The translations under genes were made by a program, and so were the position numbers. A stretch of 41,423 bases of DNA from GCA-2701705 sp964342155. Its GTDB lineage: Bacteria; Pseudomonadota; Gammaproteobacteria; GCA-002705445; GCA-002716945. Below are positions 8,820-16,684 of this stretch, one piece after another; within the stretch, counting starts at the first letter, position 1, and the number at the start of each line of letters is the position of its first letter. The notes under the pieces are model-generated. The model saw only the letters and a list, made by a program, of their open reading frames with translations. It did not search any database and had not been told where the DNA came from. The stretch covers positions 1 to 41,423 of the forward strand of contig CAYFEQ010000009.1 in NCBI GenBank assembly GCA_964342155.1, written 5' to 3'.

Positions 8820-8825
8820 TATAAT
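8820..8825 (+). promoter_or_regulatory. -10 element (TATAAT) of the arsR-rhodanese-secB-gpsA operon
   Basis: A perfect TATAAT ends 8 bases before the ATG at 8834, which would place transcription start within a couple of bases of the start codon. There is no Shine-Dalgarno sequence before this ATG. The transcript may therefore be leaderless or nearly so. No good -35 is visible; the palindrome occupies that region. Confidence 0.5.
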
Positions 8826-8833
8826 AATATTTA

Positions 8834-9178
8834 ATGGAAACTGAAAGCACACAAGTAAACACAGAGGAACATAATTCCAAAGCCGATCAAGATCAAAAAG
8901 ATGTTGAGTTAGCATCTCGTTCCTTAAAAGCAATGTCTCATCCACTAAGGTTAATGATTTTGTGCAAACTTGGTGAAAAAGAATTCAGTGTCCAAGATAT
9001 AGTCGATAATGTCGGAACATCCCAAAGCAACATCTCCCAACACTTAGCGATACTCAGAGATAAAGGAATATTGTCAGCAAGAAAATCTGCTAATAAGGTT
9101 TTTTACAAAGTAAGTGACTTAAAAACATTGCAGCTAATTGAGATGATGAGGGAAGTTTTCTGCCCACACCATGAATAA
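8834..9178 (+). CDS. ArsR/SmtB-family winged-helix transcriptional regulator
   Basis: The 114-residue protein has an acidic N-terminal tail of about 25 residues and then a winged helix: SLKAMSHPLRLMILCKLGE, the recognition helix region TSQSNISQHLAILRDKG and the wing SARKSANKVFYKVSD. The ending MREVFCPHHE holds a Cys and two His, but the classical metal-sensing ELCVCD motif of ArsR is absent, so the inducer cannot be assigned. Similar regulators precede the rhodanese-secB region in other Gammaproteobacteria. It is followed 9 bases later by the rhodanese-like gene. It probably controls this operon and perhaps ctpA through the palindrome at 8796. Confidence 0.87.
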   Translation: METESTQVNTEEHNSKADQDQKDVELASRSLKAMSHPLRLMILCKLGEKEFSVQDIVDNVGTSQSNISQHLAILRDKGILSARKSANKVFYKVSDLKTLQLIEMMREVFCPHHE

Positions 9179-9187
9179 TAAATTTGA

Positions 9188-9625
9188 ATGGATCAGCTTA
9201 TAGAGTTTTTTGGGAATCATCTAATTTTATCGCTGGCATTTTTTATTGTCTTATTTATGATATTTTCTTTGGAAATGGGTGCGTTAACCAATAAATTTAA
9301 GCCAGTAACTTATTCCGAACTCACAAATTTAATCAATAAAGATAAGATAACTTTAGTAGATCTTAGAGATGAAAAGGACTATACAAATGGGCATATCATT
9401 GATTCATTAAATCTAACGATTGAGTCAATTGAAAAAAATAAATTTAATAAACAGCAGCCGATAATTACATATTCTGATAATGATAAAGATGCGATTAAAG
9501 CAGCACAAGAATATGTAAAACAGGGATATCAAATGGTTTATTATTTACAAGGCGGTATTCAGTCTTGGGTTGAAAATAATATGCCTCTAACGGGAGTGAA
9601 AAATCATGGCAAAAGAAGAAACTAA
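9188..9625 (+). CDS. Membrane-anchored rhodanese-like protein lacking the catalytic cysteine (YibN-like)
   Basis: One N-terminal transmembrane segment (about 13-31) is followed by a rhodanese domain: LVDLRDEKDYTNGHI is the conserved first motif and YLQGGIQSW the last. The loop that normally reads like VYCxSG reads ITYSDNDKDA here, so the sulfur-accepting Cys is replaced by Ser. No other Cys takes its place. The position before secB corresponds to yibN of E. coli; the grxC gene that usually lies between is missing. The protein is therefore likely not a sulfurtransferase but a structural or binding version, possibly linked to protein export. It overlaps secB by 20 bases. Confidence 0.83.
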   Translation: MDQLIEFFGNHLILSLAFFIVLFMIFSLEMGALTNKFKPVTYSELTNLINKDKITLVDLRDEKDYTNGHIIDSLNLTIESIEKNKFNKQQPIITYSDNDKDAIKAAQEYVKQGYQMVYYLQGGIQSWVENNMPLTGVKNHGKRRN

Positions 9626-10058
9626 AGAAATAAAATTTACTATAAAACGTCTTTATATTAAGGATTCATCATTTGAATCTCCACAATCTCCAAAGATTTT
9701 CAGTGCAATCAATTCTGCGCCCAAAATAGATTTTAATATGAATAGTAATATGGAAAAAATTTCTGATAATTCATATGAAGTTGTAATTGAAATTAGGGTC
9801 AAGGCTGAAATAGAAAATGAAGCAGTGTATTTAGCAGAAATTAAACAAGCTGGAATGTTTGAAATAGAAGGTGCCGATGGAGAAATCCTTCAGCAATTTT
9901 TAAATGTGAAATGTTTAGAAATAATCTTTCCGTATGCTAGAGAGAACGTATCAACATTAATACAAAAAGGTGGCTTCCCACCATTATTTTTAGCGCCAAT
10001 TGATTTCAATACCTTGTTTCTACAAGAATTAGAAAAAAGAAAAAATAAAGATAAATGA
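9606..10058 (+). CDS. secB: Protein-export chaperone SecB
   Basis: SecB keeps precursor proteins unfolded and delivers them to SecA. The 150 residues match the family from end to end: the opening FTIKRLYIKDSSFESP aligns with the E. coli start, the middle has VVIEIRVKAE and AEIKQAGMFEI, and the ending has GGFPPLFLAPIDF. The ATG at 9606 follows a GGAG about 11 bases upstream and fits the family N terminus. Its stop overlaps the gpsA start by four bases (ATGA). SecB is largely a proteobacterial protein, which supports the lineage call. Confidence 0.96.
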   Translation: MAKEETKEIKFTIKRLYIKDSSFESPQSPKIFSAINSAPKIDFNMNSNMEKISDNSYEVVIEIRVKAEIENEAVYLAEIKQAGMFEIEGADGEILQQFLNVKCLEIIFPYARENVSTLIQKGGFPPLFLAPIDFNTLFLQELEKRKNKDK

Positions 10059-11056
10059 GTTCAGATGTAAGAATATTCGGAGCAGGAGATTGGGGGCTTG
10101 CTATTGGTCTTCATCTGGCTGAAAGACATGATGTAGATGTTTTTATAAGGAATAATAAAAAATATCTATCATTTTGTAAAAAATTCAATATTAATGGCCA
10201 ATCCTCAATAAGTGTGCATGAATCTGATAATGGTAATTGGTCAGATCTACCGAAACTTCAAGGTAAATCTTTTGCTGATATAATTGCTTGTTCTAGTACT
10301 GGTTTTTTTGAGTTATTAAATACAAATGTTAATTATTTTTCTAAATGTGAATCAATTTCTTGGTTGACTAAGGGAATTGATAATCATACAGGCAAACTAT
10401 TCCATGAAGTTGTCAGTCATGTTCTTGGGAAAAATATTGATATGTGTATTTTATCGGGACCTAGCTTTGCAAGAGATTTAATAGAGAATAAAAAAATTGA
10501 AATAAGCATTGCTTCTAATAAAAATCATTTGATAGAGAAAATATCAAAACTAATTTCTGCTGATAACTTTTCGTTAGTCCCAACTTCCGACATTATAGGT
10601 GTACAAATTGCAGGAATTATTAAGAATATTGCAGCTACCTTAACCGGTATACTTTCAGCTTTAGATTATGAGGAAAGACATAGTATGTTGATAATAGAAA
10701 AAGCTAAAGAGGAAATATTAAAAATTTCCTCTGGAATTCAAGCAAAGCCAGGATTATATAATGTAGATAAGTCTGAGATGTTGAAAACACTAGAAAGCCC
10801 AGCATGCCATGGTGATTTAATTTTGACTTGCTTAAATGATGTTTCGAGAAATCGTCAGTTTGGCTATAGAATTGGCAAAGGAGAATCTATTAACTCAGTC
10901 TTGAAAGATATAGGGACTGTTGAGAGTTTTTCAGCAACAAAAACACTTTATGATAATAAAGAGAAATTTAATTTTGGAGAAATTACAGACTCTATATATA
11001 AAATTTTATACAAAGATTCAGACCCAAAAGATATTATAAAAAAAATAATTAACTAG
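10055..11056 (+). CDS. gpsA: Glycerol-3-phosphate dehydrogenase [NAD(P)+], divergent
   Basis: GpsA reduces dihydroxyacetone phosphate to sn-glycerol-3-phosphate, the backbone of phospholipids. The NAD(P) loop VRIFGAGDWGLAIG is clear, SGPSFARDL and the catalytic Lys in AGIIKNIAATLTGI are present, and GDLILTCLNDVSRNRQFG matches the C-terminal motif. Two usually well-kept segments differ: the region normally like ITRGLAEM reads LIIEKAKEEI and the segment normally like GLAGLGD reads SPACHGD. The gene is full length (333 aa) and sits next to secB as in E. coli, so it is probably functional but fast evolving. It overlaps the end of ntrC, on the opposite strand, by 8 bases. Confidence 0.88.
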   Translation: MSSDVRIFGAGDWGLAIGLHLAERHDVDVFIRNNKKYLSFCKKFNINGQSSISVHESDNGNWSDLPKLQGKSFADIIACSSTGFFELLNTNVNYFSKCESISWLTKGIDNHTGKLFHEVVSHVLGKNIDMCILSGPSFARDLIENKKIEISIASNKNHLIEKISKLISADNFSLVPTSDIIGVQIAGIIKNIAATLTGILSALDYEERHSMLIIEKAKEEILKISSGIQAKPGLYNVDKSEMLKTLESPACHGDLILTCLNDVSRNRQFGYRIGKGESINSVLKDIGTVESFSATKTLYDNKEKFNFGEITDSIYKILYKDSDPKDIIKKIIN

Positions 11057-12431
11057 ATGATTTAATTTTTCTGGATAGAGTATTCCTGCCCCAACCGAGT
11101 AGTTTAGCAGCTTCAATTTTTATCCCTCTTGTCGCAATTAATGCCTCTTTAATTATAATCGCTTCAAATTCTCTGCTAATATTTTTCAATGCATTTTTAT
11201 CAAGAGGTAATGATTCTCGTATATGTTTTTGTATAACTAATCTCCAATCGGCATCTAGCTCTTCATTAGTATTAACTGTATTTAAAATATCATCTGGCAC
11301 ATCATCAATAGTGATAACTGACGATGAACACATAACTGTTAGATACCTGCACATATTTTCAAGTTGTCTAATATTGCCAGGCCATCTGAAATTGACAAGA
11401 TAATCCATGGCTGTTTTATCTATAATTTTTTTTTCAGTTTTTAAATCTTTTGACGACCTCTTTAAAAAAAATTCAACCAACGAAGGAATATCCTCAGCTC
11501 TATCCCTCAGTGGTGGAAGTTCAATTTTAAAAACATTTAGTCTATGGAATAAGTCCTCTCTAAATTTAGAATTATCTATCAATCTCTCAATTGACTGATT
11601 TGTAGCTGCGATTATACGAACATCCGTCTTAATTGGTGTGTGACCTCCTACCCTATAAAATTCTTCGCTAGATAAAACTCGGAGTAATCTCGTTTGTAAT
11701 TCTGGATGCATGTCGCCAATTTCATCTAGAAACAGTGTTCCGCCATGCGCTTGTTCAAATCTACCTTTTCTTTGAGTTTGTGCACCAGTGAACGCACCTT
11801 TTTCATGACCAAATAATTCTGACTCAAGCAAATCATGAGGTATTGCTGCAACATTAATTGCGACAAATGGCATATTAGATCTTTTGCTGTTGTCATGGAT
11901 TGCTTGAGCAATTAATTCTTTTCCAGTTCCAGATTCACCTCTTATAAGGACACTTATATCTGATTTTGAAATCTTACCTATTCCTTTGAAAACGTTTTGA
12001 AGTGAATCTGCTTTCCCTATAATTTTCGTTTCACTTTCAAATACATCATCATTTGAATTTATCTGTGATTTTGAATCTTTGAGTGCTTTTTGAGCTAAAC
12101 TCCTAATAGAATCAACGTCAAATGGCTTTGGTAGATACTCAAATGCCCCACCCTTATAAGCCGATAATGCATTGTCTATATCAGAATGAGCGGTGATAAC
12201 AATTGTTGGCAATCCTGGATGTTGGCTAGAAACCTTTTGTAGAAGCTCTAATCCAGATAGACCAGGCATTCTAATATCCGTAATAATCAAATCAGGTTTG
12301 CTAGAATTTAATGCAAGCAGAGCTTCTGATGCATCTTTGAACGTCTCAATATTAAATAAATCTTCTAGGGCGCTAGAACAAATAGTTCTAATACTTTCTT
12401 CATCATCTACAATCCATAAATTTGACTTCAT
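11049..12431 (-). CDS. ntrC: Nitrogen regulation response regulator NtrC (GlnG)
   Basis: The protein activates nitrogen-scarcity genes with sigma-54. Domains in order: receiver (1-120; phospho-acceptor Asp 52 in ITDIRMPG), AAA+ (Walker A GESGTGKE, the sigma-54 contact loop GAFTGA, Walker B GTLFLDEIGD) and a Fis-type helix-turn-helix (IKEALIATRGIKIEAAKLLG). I place the start at 12431: MKSNLWIVDDEES is the family N terminus, GGAG lies upstream, and this ATG overlaps the ntrB stop as ATGA. A longer frame reaches back to 12491 but only through ntrB. Length is 460 aa. Its last bases overlap gpsA. Confidence 0.96.
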   Translation of the reverse strand: MKSNLWIVDDEESIRTICSSALEDLFNIETFKDASEALLALNSSKPDLIITDIRMPGLSGLELLQKVSSQHPGLPTIVITAHSDIDNALSAYKGGAFEYLPKPFDVDSIRSLAQKALKDSKSQINSNDDVFESETKIIGKADSLQNVFKGIGKISKSDISVLIRGESGTGKELIAQAIHDNSKRSNMPFVAINVAAIPHDLLESELFGHEKGAFTGAQTQRKGRFEQAHGGTLFLDEIGDMHPELQTRLLRVLSSEEFYRVGGHTPIKTDVRIIAATNQSIERLIDNSKFREDLFHRLNVFKIELPPLRDRAEDIPSLVEFFLKRSSKDLKTEKKIIDKTAMDYLVNFRWPGNIRQLENMCRYLTVMCSSSVITIDDVPDDILNTVNTNEELDADWRLVIQKHIRESLPLDKNALKNISREFEAIIIKEALIATRGIKIEAAKLLGWGRNTLSRKIKSSS

Positions 12432-13513
12432 TTTTTCTGACTCCATGGAATGATTACAGAAAACACTGTTTTTCCTTGCTTGCTTTGACATTCAATTAAA
12501 CCTTTATTTTGAGTAATAAGGGATTGTGCAATTGTAAGACCTAACCCCATACCTTCATTTTTAGTAGTGACCATAGGAAAAAAAATTTCTTTTAATTTTT
12601 CTTCAGGTATACCAACTCCATTATCTATACAATCTATTCTTACAACTAAATCATATTTAATGTCACCGATTGTGTATTTGAGCATAGTTCTTGTTTTGAG
12701 AGTTATTGTTCCTGCAGTATCTATTGCTTGAATTGCATTTTTAACAATGTTAATAAGAGCCTGAACTATTTGATTTCTAGCTATGAAAATTTCAGGAATA
12801 CTTGGATCATAGTCTTTTTTGAAAGTAATATTTTCAGTTTTATCATATCTAAATAAGTCAATCACATGGTCAGTAATCTCATGTATATATAAATGTTCTT
12901 GATCACTAGAGGTTGATGCGGAAGTTAAGCTATTTATCATTTTTAGCAATCTTTCAGATTCTTTAGTTATAATCTTAGTAAACTTTATGAGAGATTTATC
13001 TTTTAAATTTTTATCAATTAATTGAGCTGCTCCCATTATACCGCCCAATGGATTTTTAATTTCATGCGATAAACCTTTGACCATTTCTCTTGTAGCCTTT
13101 TGTTGTTCTATAAGACTCTTATCCATAGAGATATTATATAAACGTGCAGTTTCATTCAGTTCTACTAGAATATATTTAAGTTTATTTACGTAATAGGTTG
13201 ATATATTACAGTCAACTATACGTTCTGATGAGTCAAAATTTTTAAATTTTAAATCTCTCAAAATTATAGATTGGTCATCAATGAGTACTTTTTTTAAATA
13301 TAACTCTAATTCTAAATCTTCACATTCAAGATTTGTTATTTTTGGTAAATTATTACTAACCCCAAGAATGGCATAAGCAGCTGAATTAGAAAAAATATAA
13401 TCTAAATCATGATCAAGTATCAATATACCTGTTCTGAGATTGTCTAAAACCTCATAGTTAAATCTGGAATAATGATCCGAAACCTTTCTTTTTGTATTTA
13501 ATTTTATAGGCAT
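12428..13513 (-). CDS. ntrB: Nitrogen regulation sensor histidine kinase NtrB (GlnL)
   Basis: NtrB phosphorylates and dephosphorylates NtrC according to PII signalling. A PAS domain (about 15-125, LRTGILILDHDLDYIFSN) is followed by a phospho-acceptor His 150 in GLSHEIKNPLGG and an ATPase domain with N box NIVKNAIQAI, G1 box DNGVGIPEE and G2 box NEGMGLGLT. No membrane segment is seen, as expected for this cytosolic kinase. It lies 37 bases after glnA, with a strong hairpin between them just before the start codon, and is coupled to ntrC. Length 361 aa is typical. Confidence 0.95.
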   Translation of the reverse strand: MPIKLNTKRKVSDHYSRFNYEVLDNLRTGILILDHDLDYIFSNSAAYAILGVSNNLPKITNLECEDLELELYLKKVLIDDQSIILRDLKFKNFDSSERIVDCNISTYYVNKLKYILVELNETARLYNISMDKSLIEQQKATREMVKGLSHEIKNPLGGIMGAAQLIDKNLKDKSLIKFTKIITKESERLLKMINSLTSASTSSDQEHLYIHEITDHVIDLFRYDKTENITFKKDYDPSIPEIFIARNQIVQALINIVKNAIQAIDTAGTITLKTRTMLKYTIGDIKYDLVVRIDCIDNGVGIPEEKLKEIFFPMVTTKNEGMGLGLTIAQSLITQNKGLIECQSKQGKTVFSVIIPWSQKK

Positions 13514-13520
13514 AATTTTT

Positions 13521-13546
13521 TAGGTTGCCCTTAAACGGGCAACCTA
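13521..13546 (-). promoter_or_regulatory. 10-bp GC-rich hairpin between glnA and ntrB
   Basis: TAGGTTGCCC (13521-13530) pairs perfectly with GGGCAACCTA (13537-13546) around a 6-base loop. It is among the strongest stems in this AT-rich window. In the transcription direction it is followed by AAAAATTATG rather than a T-run, so it is not a standard terminator on that strand. It ends 7 bases before the ntrB ATG and leaves no normal Shine-Dalgarno there. It likely lowers ntrBC expression relative to glnA, or protects the 3' end of the glnA message. Confidence 0.65.
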
Positions 13547-13550
13547 GATT

Positions 13551-14963
13551 TTATAGACTATAGTACATTTCGAACTCACAAGGATGGGTAGATTGTCTTA
13601 ATCTCTGTACATCATCCATTTTAAGTTCTAGATATGAATCAATAGTTTTGTCAGTAAAAACACCGCCTTCTTTTAGAAAGTCCCTATCCCTATCAAGTGC
13701 CTCTAATGCAATTTCCAGTGATGATGCCACTGTAGGCAACATTTTCTCTTCATCAGAAGACAATTCATACAGGTCTTTATCTATTGGATCACCTGGTTGA
13801 ATCTTATTTTTAATACCATCAAGTCCAGCCATCATCATTGCAGAAAATGCAAAATATGGATTAGCCATAGAATCAGGAAATCTGACTTCTATTCTTCTTG
13901 CCTTATCACTAGTTACATAAGGTATTCTTATCGATGCAGACCTATTTCTTGCTGAATAAGTAAGAATAGTAGGTGCCTCAAAGCCAGGTATTAGACGCTT
14001 GTAACTATTGGTAGCTGGATTAGTAAGAGCATTCAAAGCTCTAGCATGTTTTATAATCCCTCCAATGTAGTAAAGAGCATCCTCAGATAATTTTCCATAA
14101 CCTTTGCCAGCAAAAATATTTGTATCACCCTTGAAAAGTGATTGATGAACATGCATGCCGTTTCCATTATCGCCAACAAGAGGCTTAGGCATAAAAGTAG
14201 CAGTTTTGCCATATGCATGAGCAACATTCATAACAACATATTTATAAATTTGTACTTCATCAGCTTTTCTAACTAGCGTATTAAATTTTGCGCCTATTTC
14301 AGCTTGCCCGGCAGTTGCAACTTCGTGATGATGAACTTCACAAGGAACACCCATCTCATTAAGCGTAGTTACCATTGCAGATCTACAATCTTGTAAGCTA
14401 TCAACAGGAGGGACAGGAAAATAACCACCTTTAACTAGAGGTCTGTGCCCACTATTACCTTCTTCCATAACTTTTCCACTGCCATAACAAGCTTCTTGTG
14501 AATCTACACTAAAGAAGCAGCTTCCAAGTTTATCTTCAAATCTAACGTCATCAAATACAAAGAACTCATTTTCTGGACCGAAAAAGGCTTTATCGGCAAT
14601 ACCACTATCTTGTAAGTATGCCTCAGCTTTTTTTGCCACAGATCTTGGATCTTTTTCATATGGTTTACCATCAGAAGGTTCTATGACATCACAACGAATA
14701 TTTAAAGTTGGTTCATCAAAGAAAGGATCCATGACAGCAGAATCAGAATCTGGCATCAAAATCATATCCGATTCATTTATATCTTTCCAACCGGCGATTG
14801 ATGAGCCATCAAACATTTTGCCTTCTTTAAGATCTCCTTTAACACCATCTTCATCGGCAGTTACAGTAACATGCTGTTCCTTGCCCTGGGTATTAGTAAA
14901 TCTATAGTCAATAAACTTAACTTCTTTCTCTTTTATTATTTTAAAAACATTATCTCCACTCAT
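13551..14963 (-). CDS. glnA: Glutamine synthetase, type I (GSI-beta)
   Basis: Makes glutamine from glutamate, ammonia and ATP; the dodecamer is the main entry of ammonium at low supply. The 470 residues match the E. coli enzyme. Visible motifs include FDGSSIAGWKDINESDM, FGPENEFFVFD, NGNGMHVHQSLF, the ATP-binding NPATNSYKRLIPGFEAP and RNRSASIRIP. The tyrosine of KDLYELSSDEE (about 398) aligns with the site that is adenylylated by GlnE in enterics, which indicates that kind of control. GAGGA precedes the ATG by about 7 bases. The gene heads glnA-ntrB-ntrC. Confidence 0.97.
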   Translation of the reverse strand: MSGDNVFKIIKEKEVKFIDYRFTNTQGKEQHVTVTADEDGVKGDLKEGKMFDGSSIAGWKDINESDMILMPDSDSAVMDPFFDEPTLNIRCDVIEPSDGKPYEKDPRSVAKKAEAYLQDSGIADKAFFGPENEFFVFDDVRFEDKLGSCFFSVDSQEACYGSGKVMEEGNSGHRPLVKGGYFPVPPVDSLQDCRSAMVTTLNEMGVPCEVHHHEVATAGQAEIGAKFNTLVRKADEVQIYKYVVMNVAHAYGKTATFMPKPLVGDNGNGMHVHQSLFKGDTNIFAGKGYGKLSEDALYYIGGIIKHARALNALTNPATNSYKRLIPGFEAPTILTYSARNRSASIRIPYVTSDKARRIEVRFPDSMANPYFAFSAMMMAGLDGIKNKIQPGDPIDKDLYELSSDEEKMLPTVASSLEIALEALDRDRDFLKEGGVFTDKTIDSYLELKMDDVQRLRQSTHPCEFEMYYSL

Positions 14964-15084
14964 AATTAATCCTCATTTTTGTTAATGTAGCTTTAAATTA
15001 ACGAAAAAAAATCACATTTTATTTATCAATAAGATGTGCTTTTAGCTCATTTTGCTAGAATTATTGTATATATTTACATATATT

Positions 15085-15101
15085 TGCACCATTATAATAC
15101 A
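15085..15101 (-). promoter_or_regulatory. NtrC-like binding box, proximal to glnA
   Basis: TGCACCATTATAATACA matches 8 of 10 core positions of the known NtrC site (TGCAC-N7-GTGCA): the left half is perfect, the right half 3 of 5. It begins 122 bases upstream of the glnA start codon, a normal place for NtrC enhancers. Confidence 0.4.
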
Positions 15102-15125
15102 TTACATATTTAAAGAAAACCCCAA

Positions 15126-15142
15126 TGTTCATAAATAGTGCA
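15126..15142 (-). promoter_or_regulatory. NtrC-like binding box, distal to glnA
   Basis: TGTTCATAAATAGTGCA matches 8 of 10 NtrC core positions, with a perfect right half. It starts 41 bases from the first box, close to four helical turns, so that two NtrC dimers could lie on the same face of the DNA. The pair next to glnA is more convincing than either alone. Confidence 0.4.
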
Positions 15143-15322
15143 CAATATTAGATATTATATAAATACTAATAATCTAAATATCACAGATTTAGTCAATAAT
15201 TAATCCATAGACAACAACTTCATTTAATCATCCTTCAATTATCATCTATAATTAAACTTATCAATGATGAAAAGATCTAAACTAACCTTTAATTATTTAT
15301 TTATTAAGATGAGGAGCATATA

Positions 15323-16684
15323 TTGACTGCTCATACGATGGATGATCTAGTTGCTCTTTGTAAAAGAAGAGGTTTTATATTCCAATCAAATGAAATTTAT
15401 GGTGGGCTTCAAGGACTATATGATTATGGACCATTAGGTGTAGAGCTTAAAAACAATCTTAAACAGGCTTGGTGGACATCAATGGTTTATGCGAGAGATG
15501 ATATTGAAGGATTAGATGCGTCAATATTAACACATCCAGAAGTGCTGAAATATTCTGGTCATCAAGAAACATTTTCTGACCCAATGATTGACTGCAAATC
15601 TTGTAAATTAAGATGGAGGGCTGACGATTTGAAAGAAAGGAAGTGCCCTTCTTGTGGCTCTACAGATTTAACAGAACCTCGGCCTTTTAATTTAATGTTT
15701 AAAACAAGTGTGGGTCCGGTAGATGATGGAAGTGGAATAGCTTATTTAAGACCTGAAACAGCGCAACAAATTTTTACTAATTTTAAAAATATTATAGATT
15801 CAACATCAAGAACACTGCCATTTGGAATTGCACAAATTGGCAAAGCTTTTCGAAATGAAATAACGCCAAGAAATTTTCTATTTAGAGTCAGAGAATTTGA
15901 ACAAATGGAACTAGAGTTTTTTGTTCAACCTGGAACAGATGATGATTGGATGAAGCAGTGGGTACGAGACAGAATAGAATGGTGGGTAGAGCAAGGTATA
16001 CCTGAAGAAAAATTGATAAAACATAAAGTTTCTAAAAAAGATTTAGCCCACTACTCTAAAGATACTATTGATTTGATGTATGAATTTCCCCATGGACTCG
16101 AAGAACTTGAAGGTATAGCAAATCGAACTGATTTTGATTTAGGGTCACACAGTAAAAATCAAAAAGAACTCAAAATTTCAGCTAAGACAGATATAAATAC
16201 TTCTTCAAATGCAAAGTTGGCCATTCAAGATATTGAAACTCAAGATTGGACAGTCCCATATGTTATAGAACCATCTGCTGGTGTTGATAGAGGTGTTTTA
16301 GCTGTTTTGAATGAAGCATATAAAGTTGAAAAACTTGAAGATAATAAGGAAAGAATAGTGTTAGCATTTAAACCACATTTAGCCCCAATTAAAGCAGCAG
16401 TAATTCCATTAAAGAAAAATAATGATTCATTGGTGGGTGCGGCAATCGAACTAAAAAGTAAATTACAAACTCTTGGATTAGGAAGAGTTGTTGTAGAAAA
16501 TACTGGCAATATTGGTAAGAGTTATAGGAAACATGATGAAGTAGGCACCCCTTTATGTGTGACTATAGATTTTGACACCTTAGAAAAAGGGATAGTAACA
16601 ATTAGAAATAGAGACACAATGCAACAAGAGAAAAAACCTATTGAAGAGATTGTTGATTATTTCAAAGAATATTTTCAAAAGTGA
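15323..16684 (+). CDS. glyS: Glycyl-tRNA synthetase, single-chain (alpha2, eukaryote/Thermus-like) type
   Basis: Class II synthetase charging tRNA-Gly. The 453-residue single chain includes the class II motifs (motif 2 region FRVREFEQMELEFF, motif 3 SAGVDRG) and a C-terminal anticodon-binding domain (from about 350, HLAPIKAAVIPL). A Zn-ribbon-like insert CKSC...CPSC lies near residues 92-112. It is not the separate alpha/beta GlyQ-GlyS enzyme that most Gammaproteobacteria carry. The start is TTG at 15323, supported by GAGGAG six bases upstream. Its stop overlaps the gmhB GTG start (GTGA). The gene order glyS-gmhB-plsC is still the proteobacterial one. Confidence 0.95.
   Translation: MTAHTMDDLVALCKRRGFIFQSNEIYGGLQGLYDYGPLGVELKNNLKQAWWTSMVYARDDIEGLDASILTHPEVLKYSGHQETFSDPMIDCKSCKLRWRADDLKERKCPSCGSTDLTEPRPFNLMFKTSVGPVDDGSGIAYLRPETAQQIFTNFKNIIDSTSRTLPFGIAQIGKAFRNEITPRNFLFRVREFEQMELEFFVQPGTDDDWMKQWVRDRIEWWVEQGIPEEKLIKHKVSKKDLAHYSKDTIDLMYEFPHGLEELEGIANRTDFDLGSHSKNQKELKISAKTDINTSSNAKLAIQDIETQDWTVPYVIEPSAGVDRGVLAVLNEAYKVEKLEDNKERIVLAFKPHLAPIKAAVIPLKKNNDSLVGAAIELKSKLQTLGLGRVVVENTGNIGKSYRKHDEVGTPLCVTIDFDTLEKGIVTIRNRDTMQQEKKPIEEIVDYFKEYFQK

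Larger units (their letters stand above)
14964..15322. other. 359-base divergent regulatory spacer between glnA and glyS
   Basis: No ORF or RNA gene is seen. The glnA side holds two NtrC-like boxes (15085 and 15126) but no sequence with the near-invariant GG and GC of a sigma-54 promoter. On the glyS side there is a TATAAT at 15247-15252 with a poor -35, then a clear Shine-Dalgarno GAGGAG at 15311-15316 six bases before the TTG start. The rest is very AT-rich. Confidence 0.6.

Noticed and set aside
12432..12491. A 20-residue N-terminal extension of NtrC
   Set aside because: It lies wholly inside the 3' end of ntrB in another frame; the family N terminus, ATGA overlap and upstream GGAG all point to 12431.
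14964..15084. Sigma-54 promoter for glnA, near AAGCACATCTTATTGAT on the minus strand
   Set aside because: The invariant GG is absent and the spacing between the two elements is off by one, so it does not meet the standard.
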